Shown here one piece after another: positions 25,139-34,216 of a stretch of 64,000 bases of DNA. Numbering within the stretch: position 1 is the first letter of the stretch; each line of letters opens with the position of its first letter. The DNA is from Treponema sp. GTDB taxonomy: Bacteria; Spirochaetota; Spirochaetia; Treponematales; Treponemataceae. Both the position numbers and the translations under genes were made by a program. The notes under the pieces are model-generated. The model was not told the DNA's origin, searched no databases, and saw only the letters and a program-made list of their open reading frames with translations. The DNA lies in the NCBI GenBank assembly GCA_022510925.1, contig JAFLSO010000007.1:18614-82613 (forward strand). Direction: 5' to 3'.

Positions 25139-27041
25139 GAAAAAAGTTGTGGTCGCGTTTGACTCCGCGACGATGAGGACACTTATAACGCAGACCCTTG
25201 TCTTCCACGGATTTGATGTGACAGAGACATCCGACGGCCTTGAGACTCTGGAGAAAGTTTACACGGACTCCCCCGATGCGGTGGTGATGTATTACGACCT
25301 GCCTGTGATAGCGGGCTTCAGTCTTTCCAGAATCATAAAGAACACGGCAAGGATGCGCAGCACGGCGGTCATAATCTGCACCACGGAAGAGAACAGCGTT
25401 GTAAGTTTCTGGAACGAGAACAGCCAGGGCGACCTGCTTTTCATTCTGGACGGAGAGAATACGGGCGAGCTTGTGGGCAAGATACTGGACCTGTGCCCGG
25501 ATGACGCTGAGTCTGCCGACAGCGCCCCTGATTCTGACGCGGGCTCAAAGAATACCGGCAGAAAATCAAAGGACGCTAAGAAAGCGTTTGTGGCAAAGGA
25601 CGAGCTTGCCCGCACTATAATAAACGCTTACGAGAAAGAGCTGTTCCAGCTTTACATAGTGCAGGACGCATTCAACAGCACGTCAAAGAACATGGAGATA
25701 AGTTTCCTTGCGCGCCAGATGATTCAGCAGCTGCGCGGAGTATACAATTATGACGCCATGGCCGTAATCGTGAACGACGAGGAGCTTCATGAATTCATAG
25801 AGAGCGAGAGGTACATAACACAGGCAGACATAGAGGATTTCAGGACAATCTGCCATTCTGACTTCGCGGCGGTGGTTCCTGACCGGCGGGAGTATAACTG
25901 GCATGACGAGAACGTGCACGGCGCAGTGCGCATAAACAAAAGCCGCGCGGTGGGAAAACTCAGAAGCTATGAATTCTTCCCCAAGGAGGAGGGCGGCAAT
26001 AAATCCATAACACTGCACATAGCCAGCTGCTCATCCGAGACCATGAATTCGCGCACGTCAGAGCGGCTTAATTTTTTCGCGCGCGTTTACTCGCAGCTGT
26101 TCGAGAAGGCCCTGCTGTTCCGCCATCTGCACACCTCGGAGGAGAAGATGTACAAGGCGTTCAGCAGGTTCCTGCCGCCTAAGATTATAGACGGTATAGT
26201 GGCGGGAGATGACTCCGCGATTGCCACCGTGGGCGAGAAACGGCAGGTGGCGATTCTGATAGCGGACATAAGAAAGTTCACCACCATAAGCGAGGTGAAC
26301 CAGCCTGAGACCATAGTGGATTTTCTGAACAGCTATTTTACCGTGATGGGCTCAATCATAAAGAAGCACGGGGGCACCATAGATAAATTCATGGGAGACG
26401 CCATAATGGCCATGTTCGGGGCGCCTGAGAGCTATGAGGATAACGGTAAGCGCGCGGCATTCGCGGCACTTGAGATGCTGGACGCATTGAAAACCCTGGA
26501 CACTTCCATGCTGATTATGCCTCCCGGAATTTCATTTAACATAGGCATAGGCATAAATTACGGCCAGCCCATCGTGGGCGCCATAGGCAGCGATGAGAAA
26601 AAAGAATACACTGTCATAGGAGATGATGTGAACGTCGCGTCCCGTCTGGAGGGACTTACGAAAATTTACGGAACTCCCATAATTATATCAGAGTCCGTGA
26701 AAAAAGATCTGGACATTCATCCGTCCTCAGGATTTTTGCCGCTTAAGTATTTTACGCGTCACATAGATAATGTGAAGGTCAAGGGAAAGTCTCACGCTGT
26801 GGGCGTCTACGAGCTTGCTCCGCTGGAGGACCGCTACAGCGAGGATTTTCTGAGCACATACGACAAGGCGCTGAGCCAGTATCTTATAGGAAATTTCAAC
26901 AGCGCCATGGAATATTTTAACGGCGCCCTGAGGGAGTGTCCCGGCAATAAGTGCGCGGCTGTGATGCTGGACAGGTGCAGGGAATTCATAAAGAATCGTC
27001 CTGAGGACTGGGACGGCGCTGTGGTTCTTACAACCAAATAA
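25128..27041 (+). CDS. Pseudo-receiver / class III adenylate cyclase
   Basis: 637 residues. Residues about 5-125 fold like a receiver (VVVAFDSATMRTLI) but the phospho-acceptor position is Tyr (VVMYYDLPVIAGF) and the conserved Lys is missing. A charged linker, then a middle region of unknown type (about 165-340), then a class III nucleotide cyclase at about 365-545: first metal Asp in ILIADIRKFTT, second in FMGDAIMAMFG, and the transition-state Asn/Arg in DDVNVASRLEG. A TPR-like helical tail follows. All catalytic residues are present, so it should make cAMP (cGMP cannot be excluded). GTG start with AAGGAG 8 nt upstream. Position directly after the CheA hybrid suggests the kinase controls it. 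Confidence 0.88.
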   Translation: MSTKKKVVVAFDSATMRTLITQTLVFHGFDVTETSDGLETLEKVYTDSPDAVVMYYDLPVIAGFSLSRIIKNTARMRSTAVIICTTEENSVVSFWNENSQGDLLFILDGENTGELVGKILDLCPDDAESADSAPDSDAGSKNTGRKSKDAKKAFVAKDELARTIINAYEKELFQLYIVQDAFNSTSKNMEISFLARQMIQQLRGVYNYDAMAVIVNDEELHEFIESERYITQADIEDFRTICHSDFAAVVPDRREYNWHDENVHGAVRINKSRAVGKLRSYEFFPKEEGGNKSITLHIASCSSETMNSRTSERLNFFARVYSQLFEKALLFRHLHTSEEKMYKAFSRFLPPKIIDGIVAGDDSAIATVGEKRQVAILIADIRKFTTISEVNQPETIVDFLNSYFTVMGSIIKKHGGTIDKFMGDAIMAMFGAPESYEDNGKRAAFAALEMLDALKTLDTSMLIMPPGISFNIGIGINYGQPIVGAIGSDEKKEYTVIGDDVNVASRLEGLTKIYGTPIIISESVKKDLDIHPSSGFLPLKYFTRHIDNVKVKGKSHAVGVYELAPLEDRYSEDFLSTYDKALSQYLIGNFNSAMEYFNGALRECPGNKCAAVMLDRCREFIKNRPEDWDGAVVLTTK

Positions 27042-27052
27042 GGAACGGTCAG

Positions 27053-28801
27053 ATGGCTAGGAACGAGAAAACTTTTGAGTTACAGATGATGGACACGGGC
27101 CGCGTGCCCAATATGCTTGCGGGCGCCATAATCGCATGCTATATGTTCTATTTTTCCGGCATACAGTTCAGTGAGCTGGGGCCTGTGAGAATTCTGATAA
27201 TGCTGTCCATGGTGCTGCTCATGGCGGTAGTGGGACAGTTCCTTATAGCGCCGAACACGAACAGGTTCATAACCAAAAGCATATCGCAGCGCCTGATGCC
27301 GCAGGATAATGCTGAGCTCAATGATTCTGAGCGCACTGATTTAGTGCGTGACCTCATGCGGTGCCCCATTAAAATAGCGGTGCAGGTGACGCTTGTGTTC
27401 ATCATTATCGTAGCGGTTGTCTCGCTGTCATATCTTTTCATAATACAGATAAACATCGTGTCACTGGAGATGTTTGTGGCGGGCGGATTTTTCGGGGCAT
27501 ACAACGCGGGAATCCTTGCGTTCGCCTATGCGGAGCGCCTGTGCTCCAGGCACGCCAAGGAGCAGGTCCAGAAAGGCATAGACAGCGCGCGCGTAAGAAA
27601 GGAGCATTTCTACGGTGAGCGCATACAGCGCCGCGTTATGTTCTTCATCCTTATTCCTGTGGTCCTTGCGAACATGCTGCAAGTCGCGATGATTGTAAAG
27701 GGATATATGCAGGACATTGACGCGGGAAGGCACCTTCTGAACATGTTCCTCATGATTCTTCTGAATTCCGCCGTCACTTGCATACTTGAGGTTTTTCTTT
27801 ACACGGGAATCACAAAATCCACGTCGCAGCTTACGGCCACTATGGAGAACGTGGTGAACAACGGGCTTAAGCAGCATGTGTACATTCCCACTGACTTGGC
27901 GAATGAGATAGCGTATAATCTTTTCTCCGTGAATGAGATCATAAGCTATCTGCAGTCTGTTACGGCGAACGCGCGGGAGACCGCTGACAGCATAGGTGTG
28001 GCCACGGAGCGTCTTGCGGATGTGGCGTCAGAGAACGCGTCCATAAGCGAGCGTCAGGATTCCAGCGTAAAAGAGTGCCTCCTCTCCATGGAGGATGTGA
28101 AGGAGCTCCTGAAAGACGTAACGTCTCACATCATAAAAGTGGGCGCGGCATCGGAGGATATAAGAAAAGGCATAGCGGAAGGATACGAGCTTCTGAACCT
28201 CAACATAAACAAAATGTCCGAGATTACGGACGCCAATCTGGAGACGGTGGCGGGCATAAAAGAGCTGGGCGAGAAAATAGAGAGCGTGTGGGAGATTATA
28301 AGCAGCATAGAGCACATCGCGGAGAAAACCAGGATGATAGCCTTTAACGCTGAGCTTGAGGCCACGGCGGCCGGCGAGAGCGGACAGAATTTCCACATAG
28401 TGGCTAACGAGATACGCCGTCTGGCCGCCACTATAACGGAGTCCATACGCGACATAAAGGAGAGCATAAAGAAAATCCAGGAGTCATCTGACAACCTCAT
28501 AGTCACCAGTGAGGGCGGAACGCAGAAAATCCGTGAGGGAAGCGAATTCTTTACGGGCCTGGAAGAGAACTTTGACGCGCTCAAAACTACCAGCGAGGTG
28601 ACGGCGGAAAGCTACGCCTCCATAGAGGAGATTACCGTGGCACAGGACACAAGCTTCATACAGATAAGCGCCACGTTAAGGCAGGTGAGCATAGGGTTCA
28701 CGCAGTTCTCCAAGGCCGCGCAGCACATAAAGGATTCCGCCAAGAATCTGCGCTCCGTGGCGCTTGAGCTGGGCGGCATCAAAGCGGAGGGGGAAGCATG
28801 A
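27053..28801 (+). CDS. Six-TM methyl-accepting chemotaxis-type receptor A
   Basis: 582 residues. Six predicted membrane helices at about 20-38, 44-66, 108-131, 138-160, 194-216 and 228-251, with short loops and no periplasmic ligand domain or HAMP. Between TM2 and TM3 is ERTDLVRDLMRCP, and before TM5 is a conserved segment (CSRHAKEQVQKGID ... KEHFYGERI), both shared with the three following genes. The cytoplasmic part (about 290-582) is an MCP signalling coiled coil with tip TRMIAFNAELEATAAGE at about 426-442. Ligand unknown; a membrane-state or lipophilic signal is plausible. ATG after a weak GGAACGG site; its stop overlaps the next start. Confidence 0.88.
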   Translation: MARNEKTFELQMMDTGRVPNMLAGAIIACYMFYFSGIQFSELGPVRILIMLSMVLLMAVVGQFLIAPNTNRFITKSISQRLMPQDNAELNDSERTDLVRDLMRCPIKIAVQVTLVFIIIVAVVSLSYLFIIQINIVSLEMFVAGGFFGAYNAGILAFAYAERLCSRHAKEQVQKGIDSARVRKEHFYGERIQRRVMFFILIPVVLANMLQVAMIVKGYMQDIDAGRHLLNMFLMILLNSAVTCILEVFLYTGITKSTSQLTATMENVVNNGLKQHVYIPTDLANEIAYNLFSVNEIISYLQSVTANARETADSIGVATERLADVASENASISERQDSSVKECLLSMEDVKELLKDVTSHIIKVGAASEDIRKGIAEGYELLNLNINKMSEITDANLETVAGIKELGEKIESVWEIISSIEHIAEKTRMIAFNAELEATAAGESGQNFHIVANEIRRLAATITESIRDIKESIKKIQESSDNLIVTSEGGTQKIREGSEFFTGLEENFDALKTTSEVTAESYASIEEITVAQDTSFIQISATLRQVSIGFTQFSKAAQHIKDSAKNLRSVALELGGIKAEGEA

Positions 28802-30654
28802 GCAAGAAGTTCCGTGATTTTTTCAGGCTCTCATATAATCCTGCCTCCAAAAAGAATTTTATATCTTTCCGCTCCTACATGGCCATGCTGGGACTGGCGC
28901 CCGCATTGTTCGCGGTGCTGGCGGTCTTTGTGTACGCCGTGATTTTCATTTCTTTCTCGCGGGAGACTCTGCTTGCGGCGGTCCTGATGCAGGCGCTCAT
29001 ACTTCTTGCGTCGCTGGTTATTTTCTCTCCGCTCACTAACTATGCCATAACCCAGCGGCTCTCTAACCGCATAAACTACTGGATGGTCTCAGGACTTGAC
29101 GAGAAAGGCAGGACCGAGCTTCTTAAGGCTGTGCTCTCATATCCCAGGAAAAAAGCCATGGAGACTTACGGGCATTTCTTTATCTGCTCCGTGGTGCTGG
29201 CTTTTTTATACAGGATGCTCCTGCACGTGGATTTTTTTGTGACTGTTCTGTTTTTCGCCACATGCCTGGTGTCGTCGTTCATAGCGATGATTTTCTCCTT
29301 ATACATAGCGGATGCGGTCTGCTCTGATTTGGCGGTGCGTATTGCCGGGCAGGGAATTTCCCAAGAAGCGATTATGGAGAAAAAATACTTTGGAATACCG
29401 CTCTCCGTCTCATTCATACTTTACGTAATCATTCCCATAGTGCTGGCGGGAATGCTCTCTTTCCTCACTGCCAGACTGGGGTATACACCCGTGGTCATTC
29501 ACGAGAACGGAAAGATTGCCAGCCTTTATATTTCCTCTGCGGAGAAACTGGGCTTCGTCTACAGGGAGGTCCAGACCGGCACCATACGAATCCTCCGCAT
29601 GGTGTTCGTTAGCGCGGCGGACATCTGCCTGCTTTTCTTTACCGCCATCCTGTATTTCAGAAAACTGTCCAAAAGCTCCAGGCAGATGAGCGATGCGTTC
29701 GAGTACATGATGAGCTTTACGTCGGAGGAGATTTATTTCCCCGTGGATTTTGCCACCGAGCTCTCATACACGCTCTATCTCATAAACCGCACCATACTTT
29801 ATTTCAGGGATCTGATAAGAAAAACCTCCGGTGTCAACGCCAGGATAAATCAGTCCGCGCTGGAGCTCTCCGGCGTCACTAAAGAGACTGAGAGCACGGC
29901 CATAACCCAGTCCACGAATGTGGAGGAAATACTTGCCACCATGATGAACACCAGCACGCTTTCCAAGACCATAGAGGTTAAGGTGAACGAGGTCATCACT
30001 GTGGCGAACAAAACCTCCACCGACATAAACGAGAATTTCAAGCGCATAAATGAAAACCTTTTCAAGATGCAGGAGATAACGGACTCAAACCAGAACACTA
30101 TCCGCGGCATACAGACTCTTGCGAACAAAGTGAACGGAGTTAAGGAGATAGTGAACCTTATAGACAGCATGGCGGAGCAGACAAAAATAATCGCGTTCAA
30201 CGCAGAGCTTGAGGCGTGCAACACTGAGGATGACGAGAACAATTTTGTGAACGTCGCCATAGAGATAAGAAATCTGGCGGACCGCACCATAGACCTTACG
30301 TCACAGATAAAATCCAAGATTGTGGAGATTCAGCTGTGCAATAAGTCGCTCATAGACGCCAGCAAGATGTGCATGAAAAAAATAAATGACGGGAACACCC
30401 TCACATCAAGCCTTCAGAATAAGCTTTCCGGTGTGCAGAAAGCGGCCATAGTCACCACTGAGGACGCCAAGGAGATAGGAAATCTGGTCCTCAGGCAGAC
30501 GTCTGCGTTCGACCAGATTGTGGCGGCGCTCTCCGGCATAAGCAAGGGCGTTAAGGCGTTTGAGGAATCATCACGGACCATAACCCTTACAATGGAAAAG
30601 CTGAAAACAGACTCAGCTCGTCTTGCAAGTATAAATACAGGAGCGAAGGAATGA
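28798..30654 (+). CDS. Six-TM methyl-accepting chemotaxis-type receptor B
   Basis: 618 residues, second of four tandem paralogues, ATGA overlap with both neighbours. Same six-helix plan, with a longer TM5-TM6 loop (YTPVVIHENGKIASLYIS) that may reach the periplasm. Shared segments are diverged (EKGRTELLKAVLSYP; QGISQEAIMEKKYFG). The signalling tip is the most aberrant of the four: TKIIAFNAELEACNTEDD, with the usual AGE turn lost. Membrane receptor for the CheA hybrid; ligand unknown. Confidence 0.87.
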   Translation: MSKKFRDFFRLSYNPASKKNFISFRSYMAMLGLAPALFAVLAVFVYAVIFISFSRETLLAAVLMQALILLASLVIFSPLTNYAITQRLSNRINYWMVSGLDEKGRTELLKAVLSYPRKKAMETYGHFFICSVVLAFLYRMLLHVDFFVTVLFFATCLVSSFIAMIFSLYIADAVCSDLAVRIAGQGISQEAIMEKKYFGIPLSVSFILYVIIPIVLAGMLSFLTARLGYTPVVIHENGKIASLYISSAEKLGFVYREVQTGTIRILRMVFVSAADICLLFFTAILYFRKLSKSSRQMSDAFEYMMSFTSEEIYFPVDFATELSYTLYLINRTILYFRDLIRKTSGVNARINQSALELSGVTKETESTAITQSTNVEEILATMMNTSTLSKTIEVKVNEVITVANKTSTDINENFKRINENLFKMQEITDSNQNTIRGIQTLANKVNGVKEIVNLIDSMAEQTKIIAFNAELEACNTEDDENNFVNVAIEIRNLADRTIDLTSQIKSKIVEIQLCNKSLIDASKMCMKKINDGNTLTSSLQNKLSGVQKAAIVTTEDAKEIGNLVLRQTSAFDQIVAALSGISKGVKAFEESSRTITLTMEKLKTDSARLASINTGAKE

Positions 30655-32411
30655 CGTTTGAAAGAAGAATTATAAGAAGCAGTTTTTTACCTGACGTAGT
30701 GTCGGCGATGGTTATTTTTTGCTACGCTATGCTTTCTGTCCTGGTTGTGGACGGGATGGATTTTATGGTTTTTGTTAAGGCCGCCGTCGCCACCATAACG
30801 ATGCTTGTTGTGGCGCAGTTTATGATAGCGCCTGTAATCGATCACTTTTTGTACCGCGGGGTCTCCCGCCGTTTCGAGCAGTTCAAGAAAGGCGCGCTGA
30901 ACGAGCAGGAGCGCACGGAGCTTTTGGAGCGCCTGATGCAGTATCCGTTCATTTGCGCGGTCTATACCTCCGTGTACTTCATACTCGGCTCCATAGGTCT
31001 GTTCACCGTGGTGTACGTGAACCTGGACATGCCTCTGGCGCTGAGCGTGCTTATCCTGTGCGAGTGTCTGTTCGGCTCATATTTCAGCGCGCTCTGCGGA
31101 TATTTCTACAGCAACAAAATCTGCTCGTCCTGCGCCATAGAGATAGTGCAGGCTGGCGTGGACAAAAAATATGTGATGGCTAAAAAATATTTCGGCACGC
31201 GCATCAAGTCCCAGATAATGATATACGTGGCCATTCCCATCATATCCGCCACGATTATAACTGCCATGGTTCTTACGGTGGGCTTCCTTCTGGAGTCCAG
31301 CAACGGTGATTACGTCTGGTCCGACAGGAGTACGCAGTTCAGGCGCATGGGGCTCACCTGCGTCATGAATCTGGTCATAGAAGTTTCCCTTGTGCTTCTG
31401 TTTTTTAAGCGCATACACCTGAACAACAAGAGGATGAACACAGTCCTTAAGTCCATGCAGGGAAAATCCATAACCACAGTGAGCCTTCTGGATACGGACG
31501 TGGAGGATGAGATTTCCTACAATCATTTTCTGGTGAACCAGATGCTTTTGTTCCTGCGCTCCATACTTTCAGGCTCCGCTGAGATAGGGCAGGAGATAAA
31601 TAAATTCTCGCTCAATCTTATGACGGTCTCTAATGAGACTGAGAGCACCGCCATAGAGCAGTCCACCGGAATCAGCGAGATTGTCTCCACCATGGAGAAC
31701 GCGAGCCAGGCGTCACGGAGCATAGAGGAGCACATAGCGCAGGTTTCATCCATAGCCACCGAGACCGCCTCTGATGTTTTCAGCGGCTCCCAGGTCCTTC
31801 AGGAGAACCTGGCCAAAATGCGGCAGATAGAGCAGTCCAACGAGGACACCATAAGCGGCATCCGCGATCTTAGCGAGAAAATAAACAGCATCTGGGAGAT
31901 AGTGAACATAATAAATTCCATTGCCGATCAGACAAAGATTATCGCGTTCAACGCGGAGCTTGAGGCGACCGGCGTGAATAACGGCAATAAGAATTTCCGG
32001 AATGTGGCGAACGAGATACGCCGTCTGGCTAACAGCACCATGGACAGCACGCACGAGATAAAGCAGCGCATAAACGAGATGCAGGCCGCCGCGGATTCCC
32101 TCATAAAATCCTCGCAGAGCAGCACCTCCCAGATACGTAACGGCATGCAGATAGCGCACAGCCTTGAGGAAAGGTTCATAAACATAAACATTTCCGCGGA
32201 CCAGAACGCCGCGTCCGCTGAGGAGATAAAAAGGCTCGTGAACCAGCAGACAGTGGCCTTTGAGCAGATAGTGAAGACTTTGCAGCAGATAAGCACCGGA
32301 ATACAGAATTTCTCTGTCACCACACGCACCATAATCGACACGTCCGACATGCTCGGCCAGAGCGCAAAGGAGCTGGAGAGCATCGCAGAGAATTCCGTGC
32401 AAGGAGAATAA
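30651..32411 (+). CDS. Six-TM methyl-accepting chemotaxis-type receptor C
   Basis: 586 residues, third tandem paralogue. N-terminal membrane module with QERTELLERLMQYPF between TM2 and TM3 and QAGVDKKYVMAKKYFG before TM5. The signalling domain has repeated ETESTAIEQS-like heptads and tip TKIIAFNAELEATGVNNG, again without the canonical AAIEAARAGE turn. Starts by an ATGA overlap with receptor B and ends 2 nt before receptor D, so the set is translated as one block. Confidence 0.88.
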   Translation: MTFERRIIRSSFLPDVVSAMVIFCYAMLSVLVVDGMDFMVFVKAAVATITMLVVAQFMIAPVIDHFLYRGVSRRFEQFKKGALNEQERTELLERLMQYPFICAVYTSVYFILGSIGLFTVVYVNLDMPLALSVLILCECLFGSYFSALCGYFYSNKICSSCAIEIVQAGVDKKYVMAKKYFGTRIKSQIMIYVAIPIISATIITAMVLTVGFLLESSNGDYVWSDRSTQFRRMGLTCVMNLVIEVSLVLLFFKRIHLNNKRMNTVLKSMQGKSITTVSLLDTDVEDEISYNHFLVNQMLLFLRSILSGSAEIGQEINKFSLNLMTVSNETESTAIEQSTGISEIVSTMENASQASRSIEEHIAQVSSIATETASDVFSGSQVLQENLAKMRQIEQSNEDTISGIRDLSEKINSIWEIVNIINSIADQTKIIAFNAELEATGVNNGNKNFRNVANEIRRLANSTMDSTHEIKQRINEMQAAADSLIKSSQSSTSQIRNGMQIAHSLEERFININISADQNAASAEEIKRLVNQQTVAFEQIVKTLQQISTGIQNFSVTTRTIIDTSDMLGQSAKELESIAENSVQGE

Positions 32412-32413
32412 TC

Positions 32414-34198
32414 ATGAGAGAAGAGAAAAAGGTTCCGTTTATAAAACAGATTTTTAAGGCCGGGATGCCGGTGAATTTGGGCTCCGCTTTCCTGGTGTTC
32501 TTCTTCTCTGTTTTTTTCATGAACATGCATCTCTACCAGTTCCCGTGGGCGCTTCTTGTCGTGAGCATAATAATTTTTGTGGCGGAATTCGCCGTGTCCC
32601 CCATAGTGAACAATCTGCTCACCGTAAGGCTTTCCAAGGACCTGGAGGCATGGGAGGCCGGTAAGTATAATTCCGCGGAGGAGCGCACGGAGCTTTTCGA
32701 GCGCCTTATGCGCTATCCGTTCATAAAAGGCATAGAGACGTTCCTGTTCTTTGTGGTGTGCGCAGTAATCCTGTGCCTGAGCTACAGATGGGTTCCGCAG
32801 ATTGCCGTCTCATGGAAAGTCGCATGGCAGTCTTTGTTCGCGTGCCTGTTCGGATCGTACTGCGCGTTCCTTATGTCCATGGCCTATTCCGAGCGCATAA
32901 GCATAAAATTCGCGGAGCGCATAGTCGCGCAGGGAGTGGACGCGCAGGTGGTGGCAAAGAAGAGGCATTTTGGAATTACGCTCACAATCCGCACCATTCT
33001 GTTTTTGATTCTGCCCGCGTTTGAGACAAATGCCCTGTTCATGATTATACTGGGCCAGAGCTACGAGGAGCTTAACGGCGAGATTCTTTCGCACGGTGAG
33101 CAGATTCTGCGTATGTGCGTCCTGGCGCTCATAAATGTGGGGCTCTGCATACTGCTCACGGTTCTTTACTACAGGCAGATAAGGCTCACTAACTCCAAGC
33201 TGCGCCACACGATTACACGCATGCTCTCAACCCATGACATGAATGTGAGCGCGCCTACAAGCATAGCGGACTCCATGCAGTACAATGTGTTCACGCTGAA
33301 TCAGGCCGTGGCGCGCTTCAATGAGCTTCTGAGCCGGGCGGCCTCCATCGGGGATTCAGTCAAAAAGACAACGGACAATCTTTCTGTAATCGCAAAGGAG
33401 CTTTCCTCCACATCGCTTGAGCAGAGCGCCGACGTAAAGGAGATACTCACGACCATGGAGGACACGAACGCGTTCTCACAGAATATCGCGGGCCGCATAG
33501 AGAAAGTCTCCTACGGCACTGACAGCACAAAGGATGATGTGAGCGCGGGCTTTGACGTGCTCAGGCAGAACATACAGCAGATGGAGGCTATCAGCGAGTC
33601 GAATAAAATCATAACGGAGGGAATACGCTCGCTGGGGCAGCAGATAGACAGCATAGGCGATGTGGTTACTCTGATAAATGATGTGGCGGACCAGACCAGA
33701 ATAATAGCGTTCAACGCCGAGCTGGAGGCAGTCAGCGCGGGAGATGAGGGACGGAACTTTCATATAGTCGCCACGGAGATAAGGCGCCTTGCCAACAGCA
33801 CCATGAATTCAGTCCACGAGATACAGAAATACATAGAGACCATTCAGACGGCATCCAAGAATCTTATAGGCTCATCGGAGAGCGGAACGCGGTACATTCA
33901 GGAGGAGACCAGAACCTCCAAGGATCTGGAGAAACACTTTACCGCCATACAAAAATCCGCGGAGGAGACCTCCGTCAAAGCGGCCGAGATTACAAGCATA
34001 ATATCGCAGCAGACATCATCATTCAATCAGATTGTGATTACGCTCAGGCAGATAAGCGCCGGCATAGAGAGTTTCACTGTGTCCACAAAATCCATATCTG
34101 ACACGGCAAGCCAGATGCAGGATGCCGCCACACGGCTCTCAAACCTGCAGAACGAGGGCTCCGATGACAATGTGTTCGGCGGCGCAAAGCCTGAATGA
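32414..34198 (+). CDS. Six-TM methyl-accepting chemotaxis-type receptor D
   Basis: 594 residues, last gene of the operon. Membrane module with ERTELFERLMRYPF and QGVDAQVVAKKRHFG; six hydrophobic segments ending near residue 260. Signalling tip TRIIAFNAELEAVSAGDEG, closest of the four to receptor A. The C-terminus (VFGGAKPE) lacks a CheR/CheB tether. It has a weak ribosome site (GGAGAATAATC). The operon ends about 20 nt before the stop of a convergent gene and I see no terminator between them. Confidence 0.88.
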   Translation: MREEKKVPFIKQIFKAGMPVNLGSAFLVFFFSVFFMNMHLYQFPWALLVVSIIIFVAEFAVSPIVNNLLTVRLSKDLEAWEAGKYNSAEERTELFERLMRYPFIKGIETFLFFVVCAVILCLSYRWVPQIAVSWKVAWQSLFACLFGSYCAFLMSMAYSERISIKFAERIVAQGVDAQVVAKKRHFGITLTIRTILFLILPAFETNALFMIILGQSYEELNGEILSHGEQILRMCVLALINVGLCILLTVLYYRQIRLTNSKLRHTITRMLSTHDMNVSAPTSIADSMQYNVFTLNQAVARFNELLSRAASIGDSVKKTTDNLSVIAKELSSTSLEQSADVKEILTTMEDTNAFSQNIAGRIEKVSYGTDSTKDDVSAGFDVLRQNIQQMEAISESNKIITEGIRSLGQQIDSIGDVVTLINDVADQTRIIAFNAELEAVSAGDEGRNFHIVATEIRRLANSTMNSVHEIQKYIETIQTASKNLIGSSESGTRYIQEETRTSKDLEKHFTAIQKSAEETSVKAAEITSIISQQTSSFNQIVITLRQISAGIESFTVSTKSISDTASQMQDAATRLSNLQNEGSDDNVFGGAKPE

Positions 34199-34216
34199 GA
34201 TTCTGGTGCGGATGTT

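Noticed and set aside
27053-34198. HAMP domain or periplasmic ligand domain in the receptors
   Set aside because: Hydrophobic segments are closely spaced and no HAMP-like amphipathic pair follows TM6.
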